This document shows, in pieces, positions 1 through 5,500 of a DNA stretch of 7,189 nt (positions within the stretch are counted from its first letter, which is position 1; each line of letters begins with the position of its first letter). The notes below the pieces were generated by a model, which worked only from the letters and a program-made list of their open reading frames with translations, had not been told where the DNA came from and did not search any database. This stretch comes from an uncultured Macromonas sp. Lineage in GTDB: Bacteria > Pseudomonadota > Gammaproteobacteria > Burkholderiales > Burkholderiaceae. Location of the stretch: contig CAMLOF010000152.1 of NCBI GenBank assembly GCA_946481585.1, forward strand, positions 1 through 7,189, written 5' to 3'. The translations under genes and the position numbers were made by a program.

Positions 1-557
1 TAGAAGTCGGCGTCGCTCTTGCCTATGGCTTCCTCGGGATTGTTCAGGCCGTAGCGACGTGCCAGGCTCGGGTTGATGCGAATGAAGCGGGACTGATGGT
101 CTTTGAAATAGACCTGGTCGGGAATGTTGTCGATCAACGCCAGCAGCAGGTCGTGCTCGTAGGCAGCCTCGCGGCGCAGTTCGTAGGTTTCGGTGACATC
201 GTTCCAGTGGACGACGACGCCTTGCTTGACGTCATCGACGATGAAGTCGTGCGCACGCCGACGAAGCCAACGCCCACCGCGGGTGCGGAAATGGACCTTT
301 TCGCCCAGATGGGCATCCAGCACCCGGACAAAGAAGCGATCTTTGGACAGCTCGGGTTCGTCAATCTGTGCCAGCACTGTGTCAGTCAACTCATCCAGAG
401 TGAAGCGCGATATCTGCTCATCGGTCAAACCCCAGATTGCCAGATAGCGCTGGTTCCATATCCACGGCTGCCCCTTCATGTCGAGCACGATCACGCCATC
501 GGGATTGGATTCGATCAGAGCCGCACAATCTTTAAAATTGATATTACCGCTTATCAT
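1..557 (-). CDS. PAS-domain sensor protein, N-terminal part (runs off left edge)
   Basis: This is the first 185 residues of a protein whose 3' end lies outside the window. Reading starts at ATG 557-555, the first start after an in-frame TAG at 563-561; no Shine-Dalgarno sequence is visible. Residues about 8-125 look like one PAS fold: an opening helix with ESNPDGVIVLD (16-26), WNQRYLAIWGLT (34-45), then RTRGGRWL (91-98) and a VVVHWNDVTE strand (114-123), a typical PAS end. A linker helix (126-142) leads into a second PAS start, IDNIPDQVYFKD (142-153), FIRIN (158-162) and an IGKSDADF-type S-box (178-185). No membrane segment is seen, so the visible part is probably cytoplasmic. In this family tandem PAS domains usually precede a GGDEF, EAL or histidine kinase module; which one is present cannot be seen. 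The ligand is unknown. It is transcribed in the same direction as the dioxygenase operon behind it, but a strong hairpin separates the two. Confidence 0.85.
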   Translation of the reverse strand, partial: MISGNINFKDCAALIESNPDGVIVLDMKGQPWIWNQRYLAIWGLTDEQISRFTLDELTDTVLAQIDEPELSKDRFFVRVLDAHLGEKVHFRTRGGRWLRRRAHDFIVDDVKQGVVVHWNDVTETYELRREAAYEHDLLLALIDNIPDQVYFKDHQSRFIRINPSLARRYGLNNPEEAIGKSDADF

Positions 558-564
558 TTGCTAT

Positions 565-589
565 GTAATTATGTAAGTATCATAATTAC
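565..589. promoter_or_regulatory. 9-bp perfect inverted repeat in front of the PAS gene
   Basis: GTAATTATG (565-573) and CATAATTAC (581-589) form a perfect dyad around a 7-bp spacer, in an AT-rich pocket. It ends 8 bp before the PAS gene start. A TATGAT hexamer on the minus strand (584-579) lies inside it and would serve as a -10 box with a leader of only about 15 nt; no convincing -35 is present. This makes it a candidate operator over the promoter, possibly bound by a repressor, or a short 5' hairpin. The dyad is seen directly; its role is inferred. Confidence 0.4.
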
Positions 590-640
590 ACTGCATATTT
601 ATTTTTTAAGAAGTATTTTTCAGAATAACCAAGCGCAACA

Positions 641-683
641 GTGGGGATGCCCACACCGCCTTGCGGCGGGTAGGCACCCCCAC
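641..683 (-). terminator. Strong hairpin ending the dioxygenase operon
   Basis: In the minus-strand transcript, GTGGGGGTGCC pairs with GGCATCCCCAC (11 positions, one G-U), and CCGCC pairs with GGCGG across a GCAA tetraloop; the short region between them pairs imperfectly. The hairpin begins 14 nt after the beta-subunit stop codon, the expected place for a terminator. The sequence after it (TGTTGCGCTTGG) is only mildly T-rich, so this is not a textbook intrinsic terminator. It may instead stabilise the 3' end of the mRNA or be a REP-like repeat. Confidence 0.6.
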
Positions 684-696
684 GAAAACAGGTGCT

Positions 697-1548
697 TCAG
701 GCCAGCGTTTCCAGCGCCAGCACGCCCGTGGCTGTGTTGGAGATGGGGATGTGGTAGTTGCTGTGCACCTTGCGCACGCCTGCGCCCGCTGTGGTGAGCG
801 CGCCACGCATGGCCAGCCACATCAGCAGTTCGACGCCCTGGGTACCTGCTTTTTCCACCAGTTCCAGGTCGCTGAACTGGGTGGCCCATTCGGGGTTGGA
901 CACCATGCTTTCCAGGAACTGCTGGTCGAACGCTTTGTTGATGAAACCAGCGCGTTCGCCCTCGAGCTGGTGGCTCAGGCCGCCCGTGGCCATCACCGCC
1001 ACACGCTTGTCGCTGTTCCACGACTGGATGGCTTCGCCCACGGCCTTGCCCAGCTTGTACACACGCTTGGCGGTGGGCAGCGGGAACTGCACGGTGTTGA
1101 TGTCGATGGGCACGATCTGCACGGGGGCCACGGCATCGTTCGGCCAGAAGAGCTTGAGCGGCAGCGTGCAAGCATGGTCCACCAGCATTTCCTGGCAGGT
1201 GACGATGTCGAATTCCTTGGCGATGAGCTGGTTGATGATGTGCCAGGACAACTCGGGGCAGCCTGCCACCGGCGGCATCGTGGGAATGCCCCAGCCTTCG
1301 TCGGCGTTGTTGTATTCGGCCGCAGCACCCACGGCGAAGGTGGGCATCTTGTCGAGGAAGAAGTTGAGGCCGTGGTCGTTGTAGAAGACCACGAGCACGT
1401 CGGGCTTGACCTTGCCCAGCCAGTCGTGGATGGGTGGGAAGCCGTCGAAGAAGGGCTTCCAGTAGGGATCGTTCTGCAGACCCTTGGCAATGGCGCCGCC
1501 AATGGCAGGGATATGGGACGTGGCCAGGCCACCGATGAGTTGTGCCAT
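697..1548 (-). CDS. ligB: Class III extradiol dioxygenase, beta (catalytic) subunit, LigB-type
   Basis: The 283-residue protein is the iron-bearing subunit of a protocatechuate 4,5-dioxygenase-type enzyme, which opens a dihydroxylated aromatic ring next to the diol using O2 and Fe(II) in the cytoplasm. All residues known to matter in Sphingobium LigB can be placed: iron ligands H12 (in ATSHIP), H59 (in YNDH) and E240 (in GVELLMW), and catalytic histidines H125 (VDHACT) and H193 (GGLSHQ). The last four are shifted by two from the LigB numbering. YHIPISNTATG near the C-terminus is also a family signature. Start is ATG 1548-1546, with AGGAG about 9 nt upstream; a longer open frame to 1860 overlaps the alpha gene and is not supported. 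The gene follows the alpha gene by 17 bp, so both are cotranscribed. Protocatechuate is the default substrate, but gallate or a methylgallate is possible because related enzymes differ mainly in specificity. Confidence 0.93.
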   Translation of the reverse strand: MAQLIGGLATSHIPAIGGAIAKGLQNDPYWKPFFDGFPPIHDWLGKVKPDVLVVFYNDHGLNFFLDKMPTFAVGAAAEYNNADEGWGIPTMPPVAGCPELSWHIINQLIAKEFDIVTCQEMLVDHACTLPLKLFWPNDAVAPVQIVPIDINTVQFPLPTAKRVYKLGKAVGEAIQSWNSDKRVAVMATGGLSHQLEGERAGFINKAFDQQFLESMVSNPEWATQFSDLELVEKAGTQGVELLMWLAMRGALTTAGAGVRKVHSNYHIPISNTATGVLALETLA

Positions 1549-1565
1549 GTGTGTGCTCCTGCTGT

Positions 1566-1943
1566 TTACTTTTGTGCGGCGGCTTGCCAGTCGGGTTGCT
1601 GGTTGGCGGCCACCAGCTTGGCCATGAAGGCTTCCTTGGTGGTGCCTGTCTGCTGGGCGCCAATGTCTTGCATGTTCAGCCCGAAGATGCCTGCGAACTT
1701 GGCCAGGTAATAGGCGTTGCCGCCTGCGTCCAGCAGCGCCAGCACCTGCTTGGAACGGATGGCAGCGGCCTGCTCTTCGTTCAGCTGGTACTTCTTCATG
1801 TAGGCCTCGGGGTCGGCCACGAAGGCCTCGCGGTTGGCCTTGTCGTTGAAGGAGAAGCACATCTTGTTCAGGGCATAGCCCTTCTTGGCCAGATCGCCGT
1901 CGAAGGGCGTGGTGCCCGGAATGGTGAGGGGCGCGGTGGTCAC
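1566..1943 (-). CDS. ligA: Class III extradiol dioxygenase, alpha (small) subunit, LigA-type
   Basis: The 125-residue protein is the small helical subunit that covers the active site of LigB-type dioxygenases and contributes to substrate binding. The family pattern is clear: IPGTTPFDGDLAKKGYALNK near the N-terminus, an acidic middle with EAYMKKYQLNEEQ, then the conserved GGNAYYLAKFAG segment followed by GLNMQDIGAQQTG. No metal ligands are expected and none are evident. It starts with GTG (1943-1941), preceded by AAGGAG seven nt upstream, which decides the start. The beta gene follows 17 bp downstream, giving the usual alpha-beta order. The C-terminal GLNMQDIGAQQTG differs from what I recall of the classical Comamonas PmdA and is closer to what I recall of the LigA-like tail of single-chain gallate dioxygenases. 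This is from memory and not an alignment. The gene is likely under the divergent LysR regulator. Confidence 0.9.
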   Translation of the reverse strand: MTTAPLTIPGTTPFDGDLAKKGYALNKMCFSFNDKANREAFVADPEAYMKKYQLNEEQAAAIRSKQVLALLDAGGNAYYLAKFAGIFGLNMQDIGAQQTGTTKEAFMAKLVAANQQPDWQAAAQK

Positions 1944-2030
1944 GTTTGGCTCCTTGCGGTTGGTGTGTGTTGGCCGCGAAGTATTCCGAAACGTTTGACC
2001 AAGATAAACAGATGAATCATCATATGACTC
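1944..2030. promoter_or_regulatory. Divergent control region between the dioxygenase operon and lysR
   Basis: This 87-bp gap holds promoters in both directions. Toward the dioxygenase genes, minus-strand TTTATC (2008-2003) and AATACT (1985-1980) are 17 bp apart and would start transcription near 1973. Toward lysR, TTGACC (1995-2000) and CATCAT (2018-2023) are also 17 bp apart and would place the start at or next to the lysR ATG. Both are four- to five-of-six matches and thus tentative. An AAACGTTT palindrome lies at 1989-1996. GTTGG occurs twice, 10 bp apart (1959-1963 and 1969-1973), in what would be the dioxygenase leader. The layout is the classical one for a LysR regulator and its divergent target. 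Confidence 0.55.
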
Positions 2031-2032
2031 AT
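2012..2032. promoter_or_regulatory. Candidate LysR operator: two ATGANTCAT palindromes over the lysR start
   Basis: ATGAATCAT (2012-2020) and ATGACTCAT (2024-2032) are each palindromic and are separated by CAT, so the whole is a dyad with one mismatched pair. The right copy includes the first two bases of the lysR start codon. Measured from the predicted dioxygenase start near 1973 the element covers about -39 to -59, near where LysR proteins bind to activate, and binding there would also block lysR itself. It does not give a symmetric T-N11-A LysR box, so the assignment is inference. Confidence 0.4.
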
Positions 2033-2969
2033 GAGTAAATTCGATTGGTCAGATTTGGATGCCAACCTGCTGCGCCTGCTGGTAACGGTGGTGGAGGCAG
2101 GTTCGGTGACGGGTGCGGCGCAGCGGCTGGGGGTGACGCAGTCGGCGGTGAGCCACCTGCTGGACAAGTTGCGCGAGATCGTGGGCGACCCGCTGTTCGT
2201 GAAATCGGGGCGGGGCATTGTGGCCACGGCACGAGCCGAGGCTTTGGCACCGCAAGCGCGCGAGTTGCTGGCAGCACTGGAGCGTTTTGCCATGTCGGGG
2301 GCGTTTGACCCTGCGCGCTGGGAAACCACTTTCACCATCGCCGCCAACGACTTCCAGCGCGATGTGCTGCTGCCCTCGCTCATGGCTCGCCTGCGCCAGG
2401 CAGCGCCCGGCTTGAGCCTGAGGGTGATTCCATCGGACGTGCCCAGCCTGGAGATGCTGCGCCACGAGCACTGCCAGTTGGTGATCAGCCCGCGCCCGCC
2501 GGATGGTGCGGACATTGTGCAAAAGCGCCTGTTCGAGGATGAATACCGGGTGTTTTACGACCCCGCCGTGCGCCAAGCCCCCAGGGACGCCAGCGAGTAC
2601 TTGGCCGCCGACCATGCCACCGTGGTGTATGAGCCGCGCCGCTCGCTGGACCTGGACCAATGGCTGGCCGCAAAGGGCGTGCAGCGGCGCTTTAGGGTGA
2701 TGGTGCCGGGCTTTGCGGGGTTGCCGTCTTTTTTGCAGGGCAGCGACCTGCTGGCCACCGCGCCCGGCCTGCTGCGCCTGCACCTGCTGCGCGGGCTGGC
2801 CAGCGCGCCGGTGCCTGTGCCCTGCCCCGCCATGCCCATGTACCTGATCTGGCACATGCGGCACCAGCACGACCCGGCCCACCGCTGGCTGCGCGGTGAG
2901 CTGGAGGCGCTGGTGCCGCAGGCCGTCAGCCCTGCGCGCGGTGCGCCTGCCGGTACTGCTGTGGGCTGA
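2031..2969 (+). CDS. LysR-family transcriptional regulator
   Basis: The 312-residue protein has the LysR architecture. An N-terminal winged helix-turn-helix (about 8-66) includes LLRLLVTVVEAGSVTGAAQR and LGVTQSAVSHLLDKLRE, followed by GDPLFVKSGRG. A linker helix follows, then a periplasmic-binding-protein-like effector domain (about 95-295) beginning with TFTIAANDFQRDVLLP and ending in WHMRHQHDPAHRWLR, a pattern typical of the NahR/NodD-like branch that often senses aromatic compounds. The start ATG 2031-2033 is the first after an in-frame TGA at 2025-2027 and gives a normal N-terminus; no Shine-Dalgarno sequence precedes it, and a promoter may lie so close that the mRNA is nearly leaderless. 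It probably activates the divergent dioxygenase operon in response to the substrate or a ring-cleavage product. The last 14-15 residues (rich in Pro, Ala and Gly) are encoded opposite the 3' end of the AraC gene and look like a non-conserved extension. Confidence 0.93.
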   Translation: MSKFDWSDLDANLLRLLVTVVEAGSVTGAAQRLGVTQSAVSHLLDKLREIVGDPLFVKSGRGIVATARAEALAPQARELLAALERFAMSGAFDPARWETTFTIAANDFQRDVLLPSLMARLRQAAPGLSLRVIPSDVPSLEMLRHEHCQLVISPRPPDGADIVQKRLFEDEYRVFYDPAVRQAPRDASEYLAADHATVVYEPRRSLDLDQWLAAKGVQRRFRVMVPGFAGLPSFLQGSDLLATAPGLLRLHLLRGLASAPVPVPCPAMPMYLIWHMRHQHDPAHRWLRGELEALVPQAVSPARGAPAGTAVG

Positions 2970-3849
2970 GGCCGGTACGGCGCTTGAAGAAACGCGAGAA
3001 GTAGGCCGGGTCATCGAAGCCCAGCTCTGCCGCCAGGCTTGCCGCAGGCGCTGCGATGTAGACGAGGCGGCGACAGGCCTCGCGGGTCAGGCGTTCGTGC
3101 ACCAGTTCCAGCGCGCTGCGGCCGCTTTCGGCACGCACCAGCCGATTGAGGCGCTGGGTGGACAGGCCCAGGCGCGAGGCGTAACGTTCCAGCGGCCAGT
3201 GCTCCAGGAAGTGCTGTTCCACCAGCAGCAGGAAACGCGTGAAAAGCGCCTGGTGGCGGTGTGCCCGTTCCCCCTGCCCGGCCTGACGCCCCTGGGCGCT
3301 GGCCTGTGACAGCCGCCAAACCACGGCGCGCGCCAGCCACAGCACCACCGGCGAGTCACCCGAGCCGGGCCACAGGAACTCCTGCGTCAGCTCGCGGAAC
3401 AGCGCGTCGAGCCGCTGCGTCACGCCGTCCTGTGGCGTAAAGTGCAAGATGCCTGGCGCATCAAACAACACCCGGAAGGCTTCGCCCACCGATTGGAACT
3501 CCCCCTCCACCAGAAAACGCGCGCTCAGCGTCAACACCAGACCGTCGGTGTCGGGGGCGAAACGAAAGCCGTGCACCACCCCCGGCGGCACCACGATGGC
3601 GGCAGGCCCCGTTACATCGGCATGCCACTCGTCCAACGCCACCTGGGCTTGGCCGCGGTAGAGCCAGAGCACCTGGTACAGGCCGTGGTGCACGTGGGGC
3701 TGGATCTCCCAGTGGTAGAGGCGGCTGCGGGACTGCACCTCTTCGATGTGCAGCATTTCCTGCCCCAGCGTGGCGGCTTCGCCATAGAGGGCAAAGCTGG
3801 GAATGGCCGTGCCTGGGCGGTGTGTGGGTGCAGAGCTTGGGATGGGCAT
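2926..3849 (-). CDS. AraC-family transcriptional regulator, PobR/PobC-like
   Basis: The 307-residue protein has an N-terminal cupin-like sensing domain and a C-terminal AraC DNA-binding domain. The sensing part opens with IPSFALYGE (16-24) and contains RSRLYHWEIQPHVHHGLYQ (41-59), LWLYRG and VVPPGVVHGFRF (86-97); from memory this pattern resembles AraC-type regulators of 4-hydroxybenzoate hydroxylase (PobR/PobC). The two helix-turn-helices occupy about 203-302, with LERYASRLGLSTQRLNRLV and the hallmark LGFDDPAYFSRFFKRRTG, ending in the usual LSPQQYR. The start ATG 3849-3847 is the only reasonable one: the next upstream ATG in frame is followed by a stop. No good Shine-Dalgarno sequence is visible. 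It is divergent from the P450 operon with 111 bp between them, the expected arrangement for an activator and its target. The inducer is probably an aromatic acid; this is inferred from the family resemblance only. Confidence 0.9.
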   Translation of the reverse strand: MPIPSSAPTHRPGTAIPSFALYGEAATLGQEMLHIEEVQSRSRLYHWEIQPHVHHGLYQVLWLYRGQAQVALDEWHADVTGPAAIVVPPGVVHGFRFAPDTDGLVLTLSARFLVEGEFQSVGEAFRVLFDAPGILHFTPQDGVTQRLDALFRELTQEFLWPGSGDSPVVLWLARAVVWRLSQASAQGRQAGQGERAHRHQALFTRFLLLVEQHFLEHWPLERYASRLGLSTQRLNRLVRAESGRSALELVHERLTREACRRLVYIAAPAASLAAELGFDDPAYFSRFFKRRTGLSPQQYRQAHRAQG

Positions 3850-3960
3850 GCAGAAATCAACTTGATCGAAAAGTACAAGCTTTGACCATGATTATTGCAG
3901 TGTCTTTGTGCGCTGGCGAGCCTACAGTTCGTCGTCGCGAACCACTCACGGAGACAACGC
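3850..3960. promoter_or_regulatory. Divergent control region between the AraC gene and the P450 operon
   Basis: The 111-bp gap contains a direct repeat, TTGATC (3862-3867) and TTGACC (3882-3887), whose copies start 20 bp apart. Two helical turns is a typical spacing for AraC/XylS half-sites. A weak -10 (TACAGT, 3923-3928) downstream has no matching -35, as expected of an activator-dependent promoter; with it the repeats fall at about -73 to -48. ATCAA-C-TTGAT (3856-3866) is a perfect palindrome close to the AraC start and may serve autoregulation. GGAG ahead of the P450 ATG is its ribosome binding site. The motifs are seen; the functions are inferred. Confidence 0.5.
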
Positions 3961-5142
3961 ATGACGCCTTTCAGCTTCGACCCCTATTCCCCCGCCGTTG
4001 ACGCGGACCCCTTCCCCTACTACAAGCGCCTGCGCGACGAGTTCCCCTGCTTCTGGAGTTCCGAAGCGCAGATGTGGGTGCTGTCGCGCTACGCCGACAT
4101 CGTGACCGCCGGGCAGGACTGGCAGACCTATTCCAGCGCGAGCGGCAACCTGATGACGGAACTGCCCGGCCGCGCCGGAGCCACCCTGGGCAGCTCCGAC
4201 CCACCGCGCCACGACCGCCTGCGCGGCCTGATCCAGCACGCCTTCATGAAGCGCAACCTGCTGGCCCTGGAAGAGCCCATCCGCGCCGTGGCGCAGCAGG
4301 TGTTCGGGCAGTTGCAGGGTGTGAAACAGTTCGACTTCAAAGACGTGTCCTCGCAGTTCACGGTGAAGGTGCTGATGGCCGCGCTGGGCCTGCCCATGGG
4401 CGACGAGGCCATCGTGGACGAGCAGACCGTGCGCGACAACGCCGTGCTGATGGTGCAGAGCGATTCGCGTACCCGCACCAAGGGCCCCGAACACATTGCC
4501 GCCTACAACTGGATGCAGGACTACGCGAGCAAGGTGATTGCCATGCGCCGCGCCGACCCCCGCAACGACCTGATCAGCCACTTTGCCCAGGCCGAGATCG
4601 ACGGCGACCGCCTGGACGAGCGCGAAGTGCTGCTGACCACGACCACGCTGATCATGGCGGGCGTGGAGTCGCTGGGCGGCTTCATGATGATGTTCGCCTA
4701 CAACCTGGCGACCTTTGACGAAGCGCGCCGCGCCGTGGTGAACGACCCGGAGCTGCTGCCCGACGCGATCGAGGAAAGCCTGCGCTACAACACATCGGCC
4801 CAGCGCTTCCGCCGCCGCCTGATGAAGGACGTGACGCTGCACGGCCAGACCATGAAGGAAGGCGACTTTGTGTGCCTGGCCTATGGCTCGGGCAACCGCG
4901 ACGAGCGCCAGTTCCCCAACCCGGACGTGTACGACATCACCCGCAAGCCGCGTGGCCACCTGGGCTTTGGCGGCGGCGTGCACGCCTGCCTGGGCACGGC
5001 CATTGCCCGCCTGGCAGTGAAGATCGCCTTCGAGGAATTCCACAAAGTGGTACCCGAGTACCGCCGCGTGGCCGACCAACTGCCCTGGATGCCTTCGTCC
5101 ACCTTCCGCAGCCCGCTGGTGCTGCAACTGGCCGCAGGCTGA
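3961..5142 (+). CDS. Cytochrome P450, soluble class I bacterial type
   Basis: The 393-residue haem monooxygenase inserts one O2 atom into an organic substrate, using electrons from the ferredoxin and reductase encoded next. Diagnostic parts are in the right order: C-helix H84-DRL-R88 (haem propionate contact), I-helix A233-G-V-E236-S237, K-helix E272-SL-R275, and the haem loop FGGGVHACLG (336-345) with the thiolate ligand C343. SGNRDERQF and PDVYDITRKPRGHLGFG resemble CYP199-type enzymes, which act on para-substituted benzoates; this is from memory and below family-level certainty. There is no membrane anchor, so it is cytosolic. ATG 3961 has GGAG a few nt upstream and gives a normal N-terminus; a TTG at 3895 would add 22 unlikely residues. 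The I-helix has Ser where most P450s have Thr. The ferredoxin gene follows after 27 bp. Aromatic O-demethylation or hydroxylation is the favoured role. Confidence 0.95.
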   Translation: MTPFSFDPYSPAVDADPFPYYKRLRDEFPCFWSSEAQMWVLSRYADIVTAGQDWQTYSSASGNLMTELPGRAGATLGSSDPPRHDRLRGLIQHAFMKRNLLALEEPIRAVAQQVFGQLQGVKQFDFKDVSSQFTVKVLMAALGLPMGDEAIVDEQTVRDNAVLMVQSDSRTRTKGPEHIAAYNWMQDYASKVIAMRRADPRNDLISHFAQAEIDGDRLDEREVLLTTTTLIMAGVESLGGFMMMFAYNLATFDEARRAVVNDPELLPDAIEESLRYNTSAQRFRRRLMKDVTLHGQTMKEGDFVCLAYGSGNRDERQFPNPDVYDITRKPRGHLGFGGGVHACLGTAIARLAVKIAFEEFHKVVPEYRRVADQLPWMPSSTFRSPLVLQLAAG

Positions 5143-5169
5143 AACGCTACCCGAGACGAGGAAACGCCC

Positions 5170-5493
5170 ATGACGAACATCACCTACGTAGAGGCCTCTG
5201 GCCAAGCCACCACCGTGTCCCTGCCCGACGGCTGGAACCTCATGCAGGGCGCCATCGCCAACGGCATTGAGGGCATTCTGGGCGAGTGCGGCGGCTCTTG
5301 CGCCTGTGCCACCTGCCACTGCTACGTGGACGAAGCCCGCCTGGGCGACCTGCCCCCGCCTTCGGAAAACGAGCTGGACATGCTGGCCAACGTGGCGGCA
5401 GAGCGCCGCCCCAACAGCCGCCTGGCCTGCCAGATCAAGGCTTCGCCGCTGCTGGAAGGGCTGATGCTGCAACTGCCCGAAACGCAGGAGTGA
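5170..5493 (+). CDS. Putidaredoxin/adrenodoxin-type [2Fe-2S] ferredoxin
   Basis: This 107-residue electron carrier shuttles single electrons from the reductase to the P450. The cluster ligands are C40, C46, C49 and C87, giving the C-X5-C-X2-C ... C spacing of putidaredoxin (39, 45, 48, 86) displaced by one. The rest also fits: an N-terminal beta hairpin, DGWNLMQGAIANGIEGI leading into the cluster loop GECGGSCACATCHCYV, an acidic helix with PPPSENELDML that in this family docks the partners, and SRLACQI around the last ligand. C44 and C51 are two further cysteines in or beside the cluster loop. Start ATG 5170 is preceded by GAGGAAA. It lies 27 bp after the P450 gene and 7 bp before the reductase gene, so the three form one operon and probably a dedicated redox chain. 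Confidence 0.95.
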   Translation: MTNITYVEASGQATTVSLPDGWNLMQGAIANGIEGILGECGGSCACATCHCYVDEARLGDLPPPSENELDMLANVAAERRPNSRLACQIKASPLLEGLMLQLPETQE

Positions 5494-5500
5494 CGCGGCC

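Noticed and set aside
96..797. Plus-strand open frame of 233 codons opposite the PAS gene
   Set aside because: It crosses the PAS gene, the AT-rich gap and the hairpin; the PAS reading on the other strand has clear domain patterns.
661..1710. Plus-strand open frame (349 codons) opposite the dioxygenase genes
   Set aside because: It is a shadow of the LigB and LigA reading frames, with no motifs and no ribosome binding site.
697..1860. A 387-residue open frame extending the beta dioxygenase subunit upstream
   Set aside because: The extra residues lie over the alpha subunit gene in another frame, lack family similarity, and a good AGGAG precedes the internal ATG at 1548.
3895..3960. Upstream TTG start for the P450, adding 22 residues
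   Set aside because: The extension is unlike any P450 N-terminus, and the ATG at 3961 has a ribosome binding site and the expected opening sequence.
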